From Flavobacterium sp. A45 (GTDB lineage: Bacteria > Bacteroidota > Bacteroidia > Flavobacteriales > Flavobacteriaceae), in assembly GCF_002001005.1 (NCBI RefSeq), contig NZ_MUNX01000146.1, forward strand, positions 62,001 through 126,000: a stretch of 64,000 bases of DNA, read 5' to 3'. Below, one piece after another: positions 26,874 through 36,415 of this stretch (position 1 is its first letter; each line of letters opens with the position of its first letter). A model generated the notes under the pieces. That model did not search any database, was not told the origin of the DNA, and worked only from the letters and a program-made list of their open reading frames with translations. The translations under genes were made by a program, and so were the position numbers.

Positions 26874-29108
26874 ATGAAAAATAAACTAATATACCTATCG
26901 GTAGCTATTGCATTCGTAGCTTTCACTTCCTGCAAGAATGAAGTGAGCGCTCAATCTGATTCAAACGAGACGAAAGGCTATGAGGGAAAGGAAATAACTG
27001 CTGAATTTGACGCAGAAATTGACAAATTGGTTGCTCAAATGACACTTGAGGAAAAAATTGGAATGTTGCATGGTAATAGTATGTTTACCAGTGGAGGGGT
27101 TAAACGTTTGGGTATTCCAGAATTAAAAATGGCTGACGGACCACTTGGAGTCCGTGAAGAAATTTCAAGAGATAATTGGTCGCCAGCGGGATTAACAAAT
27201 GATTTTGCAACTTATTATCCAGCCGCCGGAGCTTTGGCCGCCACTTGGAACACTGAAATGGCTTACACTTTTGGTAATAGCGTGGGGCAGGAATTACGCG
27301 CAAGAGACAAAGACATGTTGCTTTCGCCTGCAATTAATATTGTAAGAACGCCGCTTGGAGGACGTACTTATGAATACTTAACAGAAGATCCTTTTTTAAA
27401 CAAAAAAATGGCGGTGCCAATGGTAGTTGGTTTACAGGATAACGATGTAATGGCATGTGTAAAACACTTTGCTGCCAATAACCAGGAAACCAATCGCGAT
27501 TTTGTGGATGTTCAAATTGATGAAAGAACTCTTCGCGAAATTTATTTACCTGCATTTGAATCTGCTGTAAAAGAAGGTAAGGCATACAGTATTATGGGAG
27601 CTTATAATAAGTTTAGAGGTGAGTATTTATGCGAGAACGATTATATGCTGAACAAAGTATTGCGTGATGAATGGGGCTTTAAAGGTATTGTAGTTTCGGA
27701 TTGGGCTGCGGTGCATTCTACTGTAAAATCTTTAAATAACGGATTGGACATTGAAATGGGAACTCCAAAAAAGTTCAACGAATTTTTCTTGGCAGATAAA
27801 TTAATCGCAGCCGCCAAAGCTGGTGAAGTTTCAGAAGCTGAAATTGATAAACATGTAAAACGAATATTACGCAGCTTGTTTCAAGTAAAAGCAATGGGAG
27901 GAAAAGATCGTGTGAAAGGCAGCATTGCAACCGAGGCACATTATCAAGATGCTTATAAAATTGCAGCAGAAGCAGTTGTTTTATTGAAGAACGAGAACAA
28001 TGCATTGCCTTTAAAATTGGAGGACGTGAAATCCATTGCGGTAATTGGAAATAATGCGACGAAGAAAAATGCTTTGGGCGGATTTGGGGCCGGAGTAAAA
28101 ACCAAAAGAGAGGTTACCCCTTTAGACGGATTAAAAAACAGGTTGCCATCTTCAATCAAAATTAATTATGCCGAAGGATATTTGGAACGTTATGATGAAA
28201 AAAATAAAGGAAATTTAGGGAACATAACATCAAATGGGCCTGTAACAATCGATAAGTTAGATCCAGCTAAATTAAAGGAAGCTATTGATGCCGCTAAAAA
28301 TTCGGATGTAGCCATCATTTTTGCAGGATCAAACCGTGATTATGAAACCGAATCTTCAGACAGAAGTAGCCTTAAGTTACCATTTGGTCAAGAAGAATTG
28401 ATTAAAAAAGTATTGGAAGTGAATCCAAAAACCATTGTAGTTATGGTTGCAGGCGCTCCTTTTGATATTGAAGAAATAAAAAACAAAACAAATGCTTTGG
28501 TTTGGAGCTGGTTCAACGGTTCTGAAGGAGGAAATGCTTTGGCAGATGTGTTGCTAGGAAAAATAAACCCATCGGGTAAATTGCCTTGGACAATGCCTAA
28601 AAAATTAATGGATTCTCCTGCTCACGCTACCAACAGTTTCCCCGGTGACAGAACAGTAAACTATGCCGAAGGAATTTTGGTAGGTTACCGTTGGTTTGAC
28701 ACCAAAAAAGTTGAGCCACTTTATCCTTTTGGATATGGATTATCGTATACCACTTTTGCTTTCGATAATGCTAAAACAGATAAGAAATCATACACTGTTG
28801 ATGAAACAATTACAGTTTCATTAACGGTTAAAAACACTGGAAAAGTGGATGGAAAAGAAGTGGTTCAATTATATGCTTCTAAATCAGATTCAAAAATTAC
28901 CCGAGCTGCCCAAGAATTAAAAGGATTCCAAAAAGTATTGGTTAAAACTGGAAATTCTGAAACGGTAACGATTAAAATTCCGGTAAAAGAGTTAGCCTAT
29001 TATAATGTTGAAACAAAAAAATGGACGGTTGAGCCTGGAAATTATACTTTGAAATTAGGGAGTTCTTCTCGTGATATTAAAAAAGAAGTAAACGTAATCG
29101 TTAAGTAG
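26874..29108 (+). CDS. GH3 beta-glucosidase, lipoprotein
   Basis: Family 3 enzyme of 744 aa with a lipobox FTSC (Cys20), so membrane anchored. The nucleophile is Asp276 in GIVVSDWAAV, the SDW form typical of beta-glucosidases. KHFAANNQETNR, GRTYEYLTEDP and the DRSSLKLPFGQEELI loop are visible, with a fibronectin III-like C-terminal domain. Expected role: hydrolysis of the cello-oligosaccharide backbone left after xylose removal. It is preceded by 133 bp without a clear promoter or terminator. Confidence 0.9.
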   Translation: MKNKLIYLSVAIAFVAFTSCKNEVSAQSDSNETKGYEGKEITAEFDAEIDKLVAQMTLEEKIGMLHGNSMFTSGGVKRLGIPELKMADGPLGVREEISRDNWSPAGLTNDFATYYPAAGALAATWNTEMAYTFGNSVGQELRARDKDMLLSPAINIVRTPLGGRTYEYLTEDPFLNKKMAVPMVVGLQDNDVMACVKHFAANNQETNRDFVDVQIDERTLREIYLPAFESAVKEGKAYSIMGAYNKFRGEYLCENDYMLNKVLRDEWGFKGIVVSDWAAVHSTVKSLNNGLDIEMGTPKKFNEFFLADKLIAAAKAGEVSEAEIDKHVKRILRSLFQVKAMGGKDRVKGSIATEAHYQDAYKIAAEAVVLLKNENNALPLKLEDVKSIAVIGNNATKKNALGGFGAGVKTKREVTPLDGLKNRLPSSIKINYAEGYLERYDEKNKGNLGNITSNGPVTIDKLDPAKLKEAIDAAKNSDVAIIFAGSNRDYETESSDRSSLKLPFGQEELIKKVLEVNPKTIVVMVAGAPFDIEEIKNKTNALVWSWFNGSEGGNALADVLLGKINPSGKLPWTMPKKLMDSPAHATNSFPGDRTVNYAEGILVGYRWFDTKKVEPLYPFGYGLSYTTFAFDNAKTDKKSYTVDETITVSLTVKNTGKVDGKEVVQLYASKSDSKITRAAQELKGFQKVLVKTGNSETVTIKIPVKELAYYNVETKKWTVEPGNYTLKLGSSSRDIKKEVNVIVK

Positions 29109-29201
29109 TATTCGCATTTCTTATAATTTGAATTCAGAATCTGCAGTGGATTTTCATTGCGGATGCTGTATTAACTAACCATAAAAACCAAAATTGCGAA
29201 A

Positions 29202-30710
29202 ATGAAAAAAAAAGTAAAAAATCGATTATTTATAACCCTTTTATGTGTTGTTTTTTTTGGTATTTTGGCTTGTAGTTCCGATTCAGGAACGGATAAAAAG
29301 CCAGAAACAATTACGATTTCAGCAGATGCCAGTAAAATTGATTTTCAAACAAAAGGGAATGCAGTTGCTGTAAAAGTTACCACTAATGCAACTGCTTGGA
29401 CGGTTGCCACTTCAGATGCTAGTTGGATTCAGTTGAGTCAACTTTCTGGAGGGACAGGCACAACTTCATTTAATATAACAGCTTCGGAGAATACGACTGC
29501 TGCAACAAGAACAGCGGTAATTACAATTAGCACTAACCAAGTTGCATCGGTTCAAATTGCAGTTTCTCAGATTGGAGCTGCAGTTGTTTCAGGTTTGTAC
29601 CCTAGCTATAATACTAGTCCAATTGCAGACGATGTGACTGGAATGGGAAGCACAGCTTCAGAACTGGCGGCTAAAATGAAGTTAGGCTGGAATATTGGTA
29701 ATACATTGGAAGCAACTGGCGGAGAAACAGCTTGGGGAAACCCAAAAGTTACTAAAGCGCTGATTGATTTGGTTAAAGCAAATGGCTTTAATGCGATTCG
29801 GATTCCGTGTTCTTGGAATCAAAATTTAGCTAATTCAACTACTGCACAAATCAAAACCGAATGGCTGAATAGAGTAAAAGAAGTAGTTCAGTATTGTGTG
29901 GATAATGATATGTATGTTATTGTGAATATTCACTGGGATGGTGGATGGTTGGAAAACAACATTACCGATGCCAAGAAGTCAGAAAATAATGCCAAGCAAA
30001 AAGCCTTTTGGGAACAAATCGCTACTCATTTAAGAGGTTTTGATGAGCATTTACTTTTTGCCGGTGCCAATGAACCCAATGTTGAGAACGCAGCCCAAAT
30101 GGCAGTTTTAACATCTTATCATCAAACATTTATTGATGCGGTACGTTCGACAGGAGGCAAAAATGCATTTCGTACTTTGATAGTTCAAGGGCCGTCAACA
30201 GATATCGAAAAAACCAATAAATTAATGACAGTTTTGCCAACGGATAAAACAGCTAACCGAATGATGGCTGAGGTTCATTATTATTCTCCTTGGAATTTTG
30301 GAGGTTTAACTAAAGATGAAACCTGGGGTAAAATGTTCTATTATTGGGGAGCAGGTTATCATTCTGCAATCGATACAGAGCGAAATGCAACCTGGGGTGA
30401 AGAAGCTGATTTGGAGAAAAACTTCAAATTAATGAAAACTCAATTTGTAGACAAAGGAATTCCTGTTGTATTAGGAGAGTTCGGCGCAATTCGTCGTACT
30501 ACTTTAACTGGCGATGCTTTAACTTTACATCTGGCTTCAAGAGCTTATTATTTGAAAACAGTTGTGAAACAAGCTAAAGCAAATGGATTGTTACCTTTTT
30601 ATTGGGATGAAGGAAGTTTGGGTGATAAAGGTTTTGGAATCTTTAAAAGAAGTGATAATACTGTATTTGATACTCAAGCTCTAAATGGATTGCTCGATGG
30701 ATTGAAGTAA
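29202..30710 (+). CDS. BACON-GH5 endo-glucanase (GH5_4-like endo-xyloglucanase), surface lipoprotein
   Basis: Lipoprotein of 502 aa, lipobox ILAC (Cys24), followed by a BACON domain (about 36-125, SWIQLSQLSGG...NTTAATRTAVITIST) and a GH5 barrel (about 150-500). The acid/base is Glu291 in FAGANEPN and the nucleophile Glu426 in VVLGEFGAI. GWNIGNTLEA, VNIHWDGGW and VHYYSPWNF are typical of subfamily 4. This architecture matches the surface endo-xyloglucanase BoGH5A of Bacteroides ovatus, so it is the likely enzyme that first cuts the polymer outside the cell. Confidence 0.92.
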   Translation: MKKKVKNRLFITLLCVVFFGILACSSDSGTDKKPETITISADASKIDFQTKGNAVAVKVTTNATAWTVATSDASWIQLSQLSGGTGTTSFNITASENTTAATRTAVITISTNQVASVQIAVSQIGAAVVSGLYPSYNTSPIADDVTGMGSTASELAAKMKLGWNIGNTLEATGGETAWGNPKVTKALIDLVKANGFNAIRIPCSWNQNLANSTTAQIKTEWLNRVKEVVQYCVDNDMYVIVNIHWDGGWLENNITDAKKSENNAKQKAFWEQIATHLRGFDEHLLFAGANEPNVENAAQMAVLTSYHQTFIDAVRSTGGKNAFRTLIVQGPSTDIEKTNKLMTVLPTDKTANRMMAEVHYYSPWNFGGLTKDETWGKMFYYWGAGYHSAIDTERNATWGEEADLEKNFKLMKTQFVDKGIPVVLGEFGAIRRTTLTGDALTLHLASRAYYLKTVVKQAKANGLLPFYWDEGSLGDKGFGIFKRSDNTVFDTQALNGLLDGLK

Positions 30711-30734
30711 CTTTGGAGTTATTAAGTTACGGAG

Positions 30735-30797
30735 AGATTCTAAGATTCTAAGTTTTGTTAAAGCTTAGCGTCTTAGAATCTTAGTAGCTTAGAATCT
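30735..30797. repeat. GATTCTAAG inverted repeat hairpin
   Basis: Tandem AGATTCTAAGATTCTAAG at 30735-30752 faces CTTAGAATCTTAG and CTTAGAATCT within 30772-30797, so several alternative stems can form. A run of T follows. It may act as an attenuator between GH5 and the esterase gene. Confidence 0.5.
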
Positions 30798-30816
30798 TTT
30801 TAAAAATATAAAAAAA

Positions 30817-32766
30817 ATGAAAAAAAGTATTGTATTTCTATTTTTGATGGTCAGTATATTGGCAAACGCCAATGTCCGTATGCCATTACTATTTTCTGAT
30901 GGAATGGTTTTGCAGCGTAACAAAATAATTCCAGTTTGGGGTTGGGCAGATCCCAATGAAAAAGTTGAAGTTCATTTTAATAAACAAACCAGAACCATCA
31001 TAGCTGATAAAAATGGTAAGTGGACTGTTGGTTTAAACGCCGAAAAAGTAGGTGGGCCTTTTGAATTGACCATAACCGGGAAAAACAAAATTGTCATCAA
31101 AGATGTTTTGGTTGGTGAAGTCTGGATATGCTCAGGACAATCCAACATGGAATTTCAGGTGTCAAAAACAATAAATGCTCAAGCTGAAATTAATGATTCT
31201 AATTATCCTATGATTCGTCATTTTGGGGTTGCCCAAGATTTAAGCGGGACTCCAAAAGAAGATTTAAAAGCAGGTAAATGGGAAGTTAGCAGCAAAGAAA
31301 CCGTTGGAAATTTTACAGCCATTGGCTATTATTTTGCTAAAAAATTATATGCAGAATTAAAAATTCCAATCGGGATTATAAATACATCTTGGGGCGGAAC
31401 CAATGTAGAAACTTGGACAAGCCGTCAAGCATTTGAAAAAAGCGAAGAATTCAAAGATATGATTGCCAATGTGCCTTCTGTTAATATGGATGCCATTCTT
31501 GAAACCTATAAAAAAACGATTTTAGAAAATCTCAAAAAAGTTCAAGGTTTTGATGTCACAATGGCAAATGAAAACCAATTTAAAGAGATGAATTTTGATG
31601 ATAAAAATTGGCCAGAAATCAAAGCACCTTCACTTTGGGAAAATCAGCAATTAGGAAATATGGACGGTATCGTCTGGATGCGAAAAACAATAACTCTTTC
31701 CGCTGACGATATTAAAAACAAAGCTACTTTATGTCTATCAAAAATCGACGACGAAGATATTACCTATGTAAACGGAATTGAAATTGGCAAAAACACCCAA
31801 TATGATCTAAAACGCGTTTACCTAATACCTGCAAATGTTCTAAAAGAAGGCAAAAACACCATTGCAGTAAGAATCGTAGATAATGGAGGTGGCGGTGGTA
31901 TTTACGGAGAATCAGCCGATTTGAAATTAAACCTAGGCATTAAAAACATACCACTTGACGGACTTTGGAAATTTAATGTGGTAAATGTGAGAGTTTCAGT
32001 TTCGCCAAACAGTTATCCTTCGTTATTGTACAATGCGATGGTAAATCCGTTGATTCCTTATGCTTTTCAAGGGGTTTTGTGGTATCAGGGAGAAGCCAAT
32101 GTTTGGAGAGCCAATCAATACAAAAAAGCTTTCCCATTAATGATTACCGATTGGAGAACCAAATGGAATCAAGGCAATTTCCCATTCTATTTTGTGCAAT
32201 TGTCAACCTTTGATGAATTTGGCGGAAACAGTACAAAAGGAAGCCGTTGGGCCGAACTTCGCGAAGCACAAACCGAAACGCTGAAAGTACCAAACACAGG
32301 AATGGTTGTAACTACGGATATTGGAAATGCAAAAGACATTCACCCAACAAACAAGCAAGATGTTGCAAAACGTTTAGCAGCTATCGCCTTGAATGACGTT
32401 TATGGAAAAAAACAAGTTAACAGTGGACCAATGTATAAGTCAATGGATATCAAAGGAAACCAGATTATAGTAAGCTTTGCGTCCATAGGGAGCGGATTGT
32501 CATCAACGGATAAAACTGGAAATCTAAAAGGTTTTGAAGTTGCAGGAGCCGATAAAGTTTTTTACCCTGCCAAAGCTGCAATTAAAGACAATAAAGTAGT
32601 AGTTTCCAGCGAAGCAGTTCCAAATCCAGTTGCGGTTCGTTACGGTTGGGCAGATGATGATACAGAAATCAATCTTTTCAATAAAGAAAATTTCCCGGCA
32701 TCTCCTTTCAGAACTGATAATTGGGAAATGATGACGGCTAATGAAATCTATAAAGTCAATAAGTAA
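30817..32766 (+). CDS. SASA/CE20-like carbohydrate acetylesterase
   Basis: Exported SGNH-type esterase of 649 aa of the sialate O-acetylesterase family. Signal peptide MKKSIVFLFLMVSILANA. The catalytic serine is in ICSGQSNMEF, the oxyanion and glycan-facing residues in LWYQGEANVWRANQY, and the Asp-His pair in DIHPTNKQDVAKR. A jelly-roll domain is inserted between the two halves of the catalytic domain (about 245-380), as in larger members. In xyloglucan loci such enzymes remove acetyl groups from galactose side chains, which is the inferred role here rather than sialic acid metabolism. Confidence 0.85.
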   Translation: MKKSIVFLFLMVSILANANVRMPLLFSDGMVLQRNKIIPVWGWADPNEKVEVHFNKQTRTIIADKNGKWTVGLNAEKVGGPFELTITGKNKIVIKDVLVGEVWICSGQSNMEFQVSKTINAQAEINDSNYPMIRHFGVAQDLSGTPKEDLKAGKWEVSSKETVGNFTAIGYYFAKKLYAELKIPIGIINTSWGGTNVETWTSRQAFEKSEEFKDMIANVPSVNMDAILETYKKTILENLKKVQGFDVTMANENQFKEMNFDDKNWPEIKAPSLWENQQLGNMDGIVWMRKTITLSADDIKNKATLCLSKIDDEDITYVNGIEIGKNTQYDLKRVYLIPANVLKEGKNTIAVRIVDNGGGGGIYGESADLKLNLGIKNIPLDGLWKFNVVNVRVSVSPNSYPSLLYNAMVNPLIPYAFQGVLWYQGEANVWRANQYKKAFPLMITDWRTKWNQGNFPFYFVQLSTFDEFGGNSTKGSRWAELREAQTETLKVPNTGMVVTTDIGNAKDIHPTNKQDVAKRLAAIALNDVYGKKQVNSGPMYKSMDIKGNQIIVSFASIGSGLSSTDKTGNLKGFEVAGADKVFYPAKAAIKDNKVVVSSEAVPNPVAVRYGWADDDTEINLFNKENFPASPFRTDNWEMMTANEIYKVNK

Positions 32767-32772
32767 TTATTA

Positions 32773-32887
32773 GGGCGTGACCACATTTACAAAAGGCGCT
32801 ATTTAACATACCGCTTATTGCGCGCCTTTCGTAAATGCGGTCGGGCTATCCGCACTACTTCGGTAGTTAGCTTTTATCCCTCACGCA
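32773..32887. repeat. Dispersed hairpin repeat, family R1, copy B
   Basis: Starts GGGCGTG and ends ATCCCTCACGC like copy A, with the shared CGGGCTATCCG. The first hairpin has 21-bp arms (from GACC at 32779 to GGTC at 32842; 19 of 21 paired). The second is ACTAC-TTCG-GTAGT (32854-32867), a UUCG tetraloop. Confidence 0.7.
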
Positions 32888-32927
32888 AGCAAAGAAGACA
32901 TAAGATGTTCAAAATAAGTAACAATAT

Positions 32928-35336
32928 ATGAAGTTAAATCTCTTAAATAAACTGTTTTTAGTTTTCATCTTTTCCATCTTTTGCAGAAATGCAGTAGCGC
33001 AATCCACCAATGTTCTTTGGTACAAACAGCCTGCTGAATTTTTTGAAGAAAGCCTTGTTTTAGGAAATGGAAAAATGGGTGCAACTGTTTTTGGCGGAGT
33101 GCAGTCAGACAAAATTTATCTGAATGATATCACGCTTTGGTCGGGAGAACCCGTAAATGCGAGCATGAGTCCCGAAGCTTATAAAAATATACCAGCCATT
33201 CGCGAAGCATTAAAAAACGAAGACTATAAATTGGCCGAAGAACTGAATAAAAAAGTTCAAGGCAAAAATTCCGAGTCTTATCAACCACTAGGAACGATGG
33301 AAATTAACAATTTCCACACAGGAAAAGCTTCTAATTATCACAGAGAATTGGATATTTCGAATGCTATTTCCAAAGTCAGTTATGAAATTGACGGCGTAAA
33401 ATATACCCGCGAATACTTTGTTTCGGCTCCAGACCAAATTATGGTTATCAAATTGACAAGCAGTAAAAAAGGAACTTTGAATTTCGATATCCATTCAAAT
33501 AGTCTGCTAACTTCAAATACCGAAGTAAAAAACAATCTGCTTACTCTGACCGGTGTGGCACCGATTCATGAAAACGCAGGCTATTCCGTTCCGCTTCTTT
33601 TTCTGGCGCAAAAAGAAAGAGGAACGCGTTTTACTAATTTGATAAAAATTAAAAACACAGATGGCTCAATTGTAAGTTCCGCCAATAGTTTGGGTTTAAA
33701 AGACGGAACCGAAGCCTTGATTTATGTGTCCGTTGCTACCAGTTTTAACGGTTTTGACAAAAATCCCGCTACCGAAGGAATTAATGATAAAGCGACAGCA
33801 TCTACTAATTTGAACAAAGCTTTTGCAAAATCATTCGATAAATTAAAACATTCACATATTGCTGATTATCAAAAATTTTACAGCCGAGTAAGTTTGAATC
33901 TAGGAAAAACAACAGCTCCGGATTTGCCTACAGACGAACGCTTATTGGGATATGCCGACGGAAACGAAGATAAAAATCTAGAAATTCTGTATTTTCAATA
34001 TGGACGTTATTTGCTAATCAGCAGTTCAAGAACCTTGGGAGTTCCAGCCAATCTGCAAGGACTTTGGAATCCGCATTTGCATGCGCCTTGGAGCAGTAAT
34101 TACACTATGAATATCAATCTGGAAGAGAATTATTGGCTCGCCGAAAACACGAATCTTTCCGAAATGCATTTGCCTCTTTTGGGTTTCATTAAAAATCTTG
34201 CGGTAACAGGTAAAGTAACGGCGAAGACTTTTTATGGAGTTGACAAAGGTTGGGCTGCTGCACACAATTCTGATATTTGGGCAATGACTAATCCCGTGGG
34301 GCAGTTTGGAAAAGAAGATCCGATGTGGGCTTGTTGGCCAATTGCAGGAGCTTGGCTAAGTACGCACATTTGGGAACATTATGTTTTTACTGGAGACAAA
34401 AACTACTTGAAAAATGAAGGCTATCCGTTGATGAAAGGAGCGGCAGAGTTTTGTTTGGATTGGTTGGTAATTGACAAAAACGGAAATTTAATTACTTCAC
34501 CATCTACTTCACCCGAAAATCAATACATCACTCCCGATGGTTTTGTTGGAGCAACTATGTATGGAGGAACAGCTGATTTGGCAATGATCAGAGAATGCTT
34601 TGATAAAACCATAAAAGCTTCAAAAGTTTTAAATGTTGATGCCGAATTCAGATCAAAGCTTGAAACGGCGCTTTCCAAATTCTATCCTTACCAAATAGGC
34701 AAAAAAGGCAATTTGCAGGAATGGTATTTTGATTGGGATGATAAAGATCCAAGACATCGCCATCAGTCGCAATTGTTTGGACTTTTTCCAGGTGATCACA
34801 TTACCCCATTGAAAACACCTGAATTAGCAAATGCTGCCAAAAAAACACTGGAAATAAAAGGCGATGAAACTACAGGCTGGTCAAAAGGTTGGCGCATCAA
34901 TCTTTGGGCAAGACTTTGGGACGGAAATCGTGCCTATAAAATGTTCAGAGAATTGCTTCGTTACGTAGATCCCGATGGAAAGAAAACGGAGAAACCAAGA
35001 AGAGGAGGAGGGACATACCCAAATTTATTCGATGCGCATCCGCCATTTCAAATAGACGGAAATTTTGGAGGAGCAGCTGCGGTTGCCGAAATGTTAGTGC
35101 AGTCTGATGAAAATGAAATCCGATTACTGCCTGCTTTGCCTGATGCTTGGGAAAGCGGATCTGTAAAAGGAATTTGTGCGAGAGGAGGCTTTGAAATTTC
35201 GATGGAATGGGAAGCCAAGAAGCTAAAAAAGGTTTCGTTGTTTTCTAAAAACGGAGGTAAATCAATACTTGTCAGCGGTAATAAAAAGCAAGATGTCATT
35301 TTGAAAAAAGGTCAAAAGATTGAAATAGTTTGGTAA
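32928..35336 (+). CDS. GH95 alpha-L-fucosidase (or alpha-L-galactosidase)
   Basis: Exported enzyme of 802 aa, the normal length of GH95. Signal peptide ends at AVAQ. The N-terminal beta domain is followed by the (alpha/alpha)6 barrel with the catalytic-region signatures NLQGLWNPHLHAPWSSNY, TMNINLEENYW, SPSTSPENQY and RHRHQSQLFGLFPG, and a C-terminal beta domain. It is expected to remove terminal L-fucose (or L-galactose) from xyloglucan side chains. The segment WAAAHNSDIWAM has Ala where many family members, as remembered, have His. Last gene of the locus, followed by a strong bidirectional terminator. Confidence 0.9.
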   Translation: MKLNLLNKLFLVFIFSIFCRNAVAQSTNVLWYKQPAEFFEESLVLGNGKMGATVFGGVQSDKIYLNDITLWSGEPVNASMSPEAYKNIPAIREALKNEDYKLAEELNKKVQGKNSESYQPLGTMEINNFHTGKASNYHRELDISNAISKVSYEIDGVKYTREYFVSAPDQIMVIKLTSSKKGTLNFDIHSNSLLTSNTEVKNNLLTLTGVAPIHENAGYSVPLLFLAQKERGTRFTNLIKIKNTDGSIVSSANSLGLKDGTEALIYVSVATSFNGFDKNPATEGINDKATASTNLNKAFAKSFDKLKHSHIADYQKFYSRVSLNLGKTTAPDLPTDERLLGYADGNEDKNLEILYFQYGRYLLISSSRTLGVPANLQGLWNPHLHAPWSSNYTMNINLEENYWLAENTNLSEMHLPLLGFIKNLAVTGKVTAKTFYGVDKGWAAAHNSDIWAMTNPVGQFGKEDPMWACWPIAGAWLSTHIWEHYVFTGDKNYLKNEGYPLMKGAAEFCLDWLVIDKNGNLITSPSTSPENQYITPDGFVGATMYGGTADLAMIRECFDKTIKASKVLNVDAEFRSKLETALSKFYPYQIGKKGNLQEWYFDWDDKDPRHRHQSQLFGLFPGDHITPLKTPELANAAKKTLEIKGDETTGWSKGWRINLWARLWDGNRAYKMFRELLRYVDPDGKKTEKPRRGGGTYPNLFDAHPPFQIDGNFGGAAAVAEMLVQSDENEIRLLPALPDAWESGSVKGICARGGFEISMEWEAKKLKKVSLFSKNGGKSILVSGNKKQDVILKKGQKIEIVW

Positions 35337-35345
35337 TAATAGTTA

Positions 35346-35403
35346 ACACGAATTTCACTAATTAGCACGAAAAACTATTCGTGCTAATTAGTGAAATTCG
35401 TGT
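35346..35403. terminator. Bidirectional terminator with a 26-bp perfect stem
   Basis: Arms 35346-35371 and 35378-35403 are exact reverse complements around a 6-nt loop. It sits between the convergent GH95 and oxidoreductase genes and can serve both. The CACGAATT-type arms resemble a flavobacterial intergenic repeat. Confidence 0.85.
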
Positions 35404-35424
35404 CTAAACTTTTTATTCGTTTAA

Positions 35425-36405
35425 TTAGTTTCCAATAATCTGATCCATCACCCAGCTAGTATGTGCAGCTGTAAATCCGTTGGATGGATGTTTTTGATTT
35501 CCTAAAAGATCCTCCCGCATTTGCTCCACATGATACAACTGAATATTTTCGGGATGAGTAATGTTGTGAGTAGTTTCGCCAGCAGCAGTTTTTAGGATTA
35601 TAGGGTGATTTTCAAATACGGAGAAAGTAATTTTTCCTTCACTGCCATAAATTTCAACAATATCTTCGCGTTCGAAGGAACCAAAATTCCAGCTTCCACT
35701 TCCTGTAACTCCAGATTCGTGAAGCCAGTTTGCCACCGCAGCATCTTTTGAAGTATATAACCCTTGCTGATTAAGGCTAATTCCCGAAACTTCTTTTATT
35801 GGACCGAGATAATGAATGAATAAATCCAATCCGTGGCTGGCTAAGTCATCAAAATAACCTCCTGTAGCGATTTTTATGTCCGTTCGCCAGTTGTATTCGC
35901 CTGAACGGTCTTGATTAGTTGTGGGCTTGCTTAAATGCCATCTGATATGTCTAATTTCTCCAATGGTTTTCGAATCAATCCATTTTTTTATTTGCTCAAA
36001 TCTTGGAAGTGTCCTTCTGTAATAGGCAACAAATACAGGGATGTTTTTTGATTCAAAGGCTTCAGCAATGGCTAAACAATCTTGATAGTTTGGAGCCAAT
36101 GGTTTTTCAATACAGCATGGTTTTCCAACTTCAGCCACTTTTAATCCATAATATTTATGGGTGTCGGGCGGTGTTGCAATATAAACAGCATCAATTTCGG
36201 GATCATTTATTAAAGCATCTGCATCTGTATAGAATTTAGGAATGCCATGTCGTTTGGCATAATCTTTTACTTTTTCCGGATCTCTGCGCATTACTGCTTG
36301 AATAGTAAAACCTGTTGTTTTTTGATAGGCTGGACCGCTTTTTAGTTCGGTAACATTACCACATCCAATTATTCCCCAACGGATTGTTTTTGTATTTTCA
36401 GTCAT
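35425..36405 (-). CDS. Gfo/Idh/MocA-family NAD(P)-dependent oxidoreductase
   Basis: Cytoplasmic sugar-type dehydrogenase of 326 aa. The Rossmann motif GIIGCGNV is at the N-terminus and the catalytic-site EKP appears in CCIEKPLAPN. The C-terminal domain (from about residue 130) is the usual alpha/beta sheet, with ATGGYFDDLASHGLDL. Start set at 36405 because a longer frame from 36438 would overlap the preceding gene. The substrate is unknown. Location next to the sugar locus suggests pentose or sugar derivative oxidation, but it is separated by a terminator and transcribed the other way. Confidence 0.85.
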   Translation of the reverse strand: MTENTKTIRWGIIGCGNVTELKSGPAYQKTTGFTIQAVMRRDPEKVKDYAKRHGIPKFYTDADALINDPEIDAVYIATPPDTHKYYGLKVAEVGKPCCIEKPLAPNYQDCLAIAEAFESKNIPVFVAYYRRTLPRFEQIKKWIDSKTIGEIRHIRWHLSKPTTNQDRSGEYNWRTDIKIATGGYFDDLASHGLDLFIHYLGPIKEVSGISLNQQGLYTSKDAAVANWLHESGVTGSGSWNFGSFEREDIVEIYGSEGKITFSVFENHPIILKTAAGETTHNITHPENIQLYHVEQMREDLLGNQKHPSNGFTAAHTSWVMDQIIGN

Positions 36406-36415
36406 AGTTTTTGTG

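Larger units (their letters stand above)
6926..35336 (+). other. Xylose/xyloglucan utilization locus (PUL)
   Basis: Fourteen + strand genes: xylB, xylA, susC, susD, surface lipoprotein, GH2, GH31, GH97, GH3, GH39, GH3, BACON-GH5, CE20-like esterase and GH95. The set parallels the Bacteroides ovatus xyloglucan locus (BACON-GH5, GH31, GH2, GH3, SusCD) with fucose- and acetyl-removing enzymes added. No hybrid two-component regulator or sigma/anti-sigma pair is present; the only linked regulators are the two Nudix proteins. Xyloglucan as substrate is inference from the enzyme set. Confidence 0.75.
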
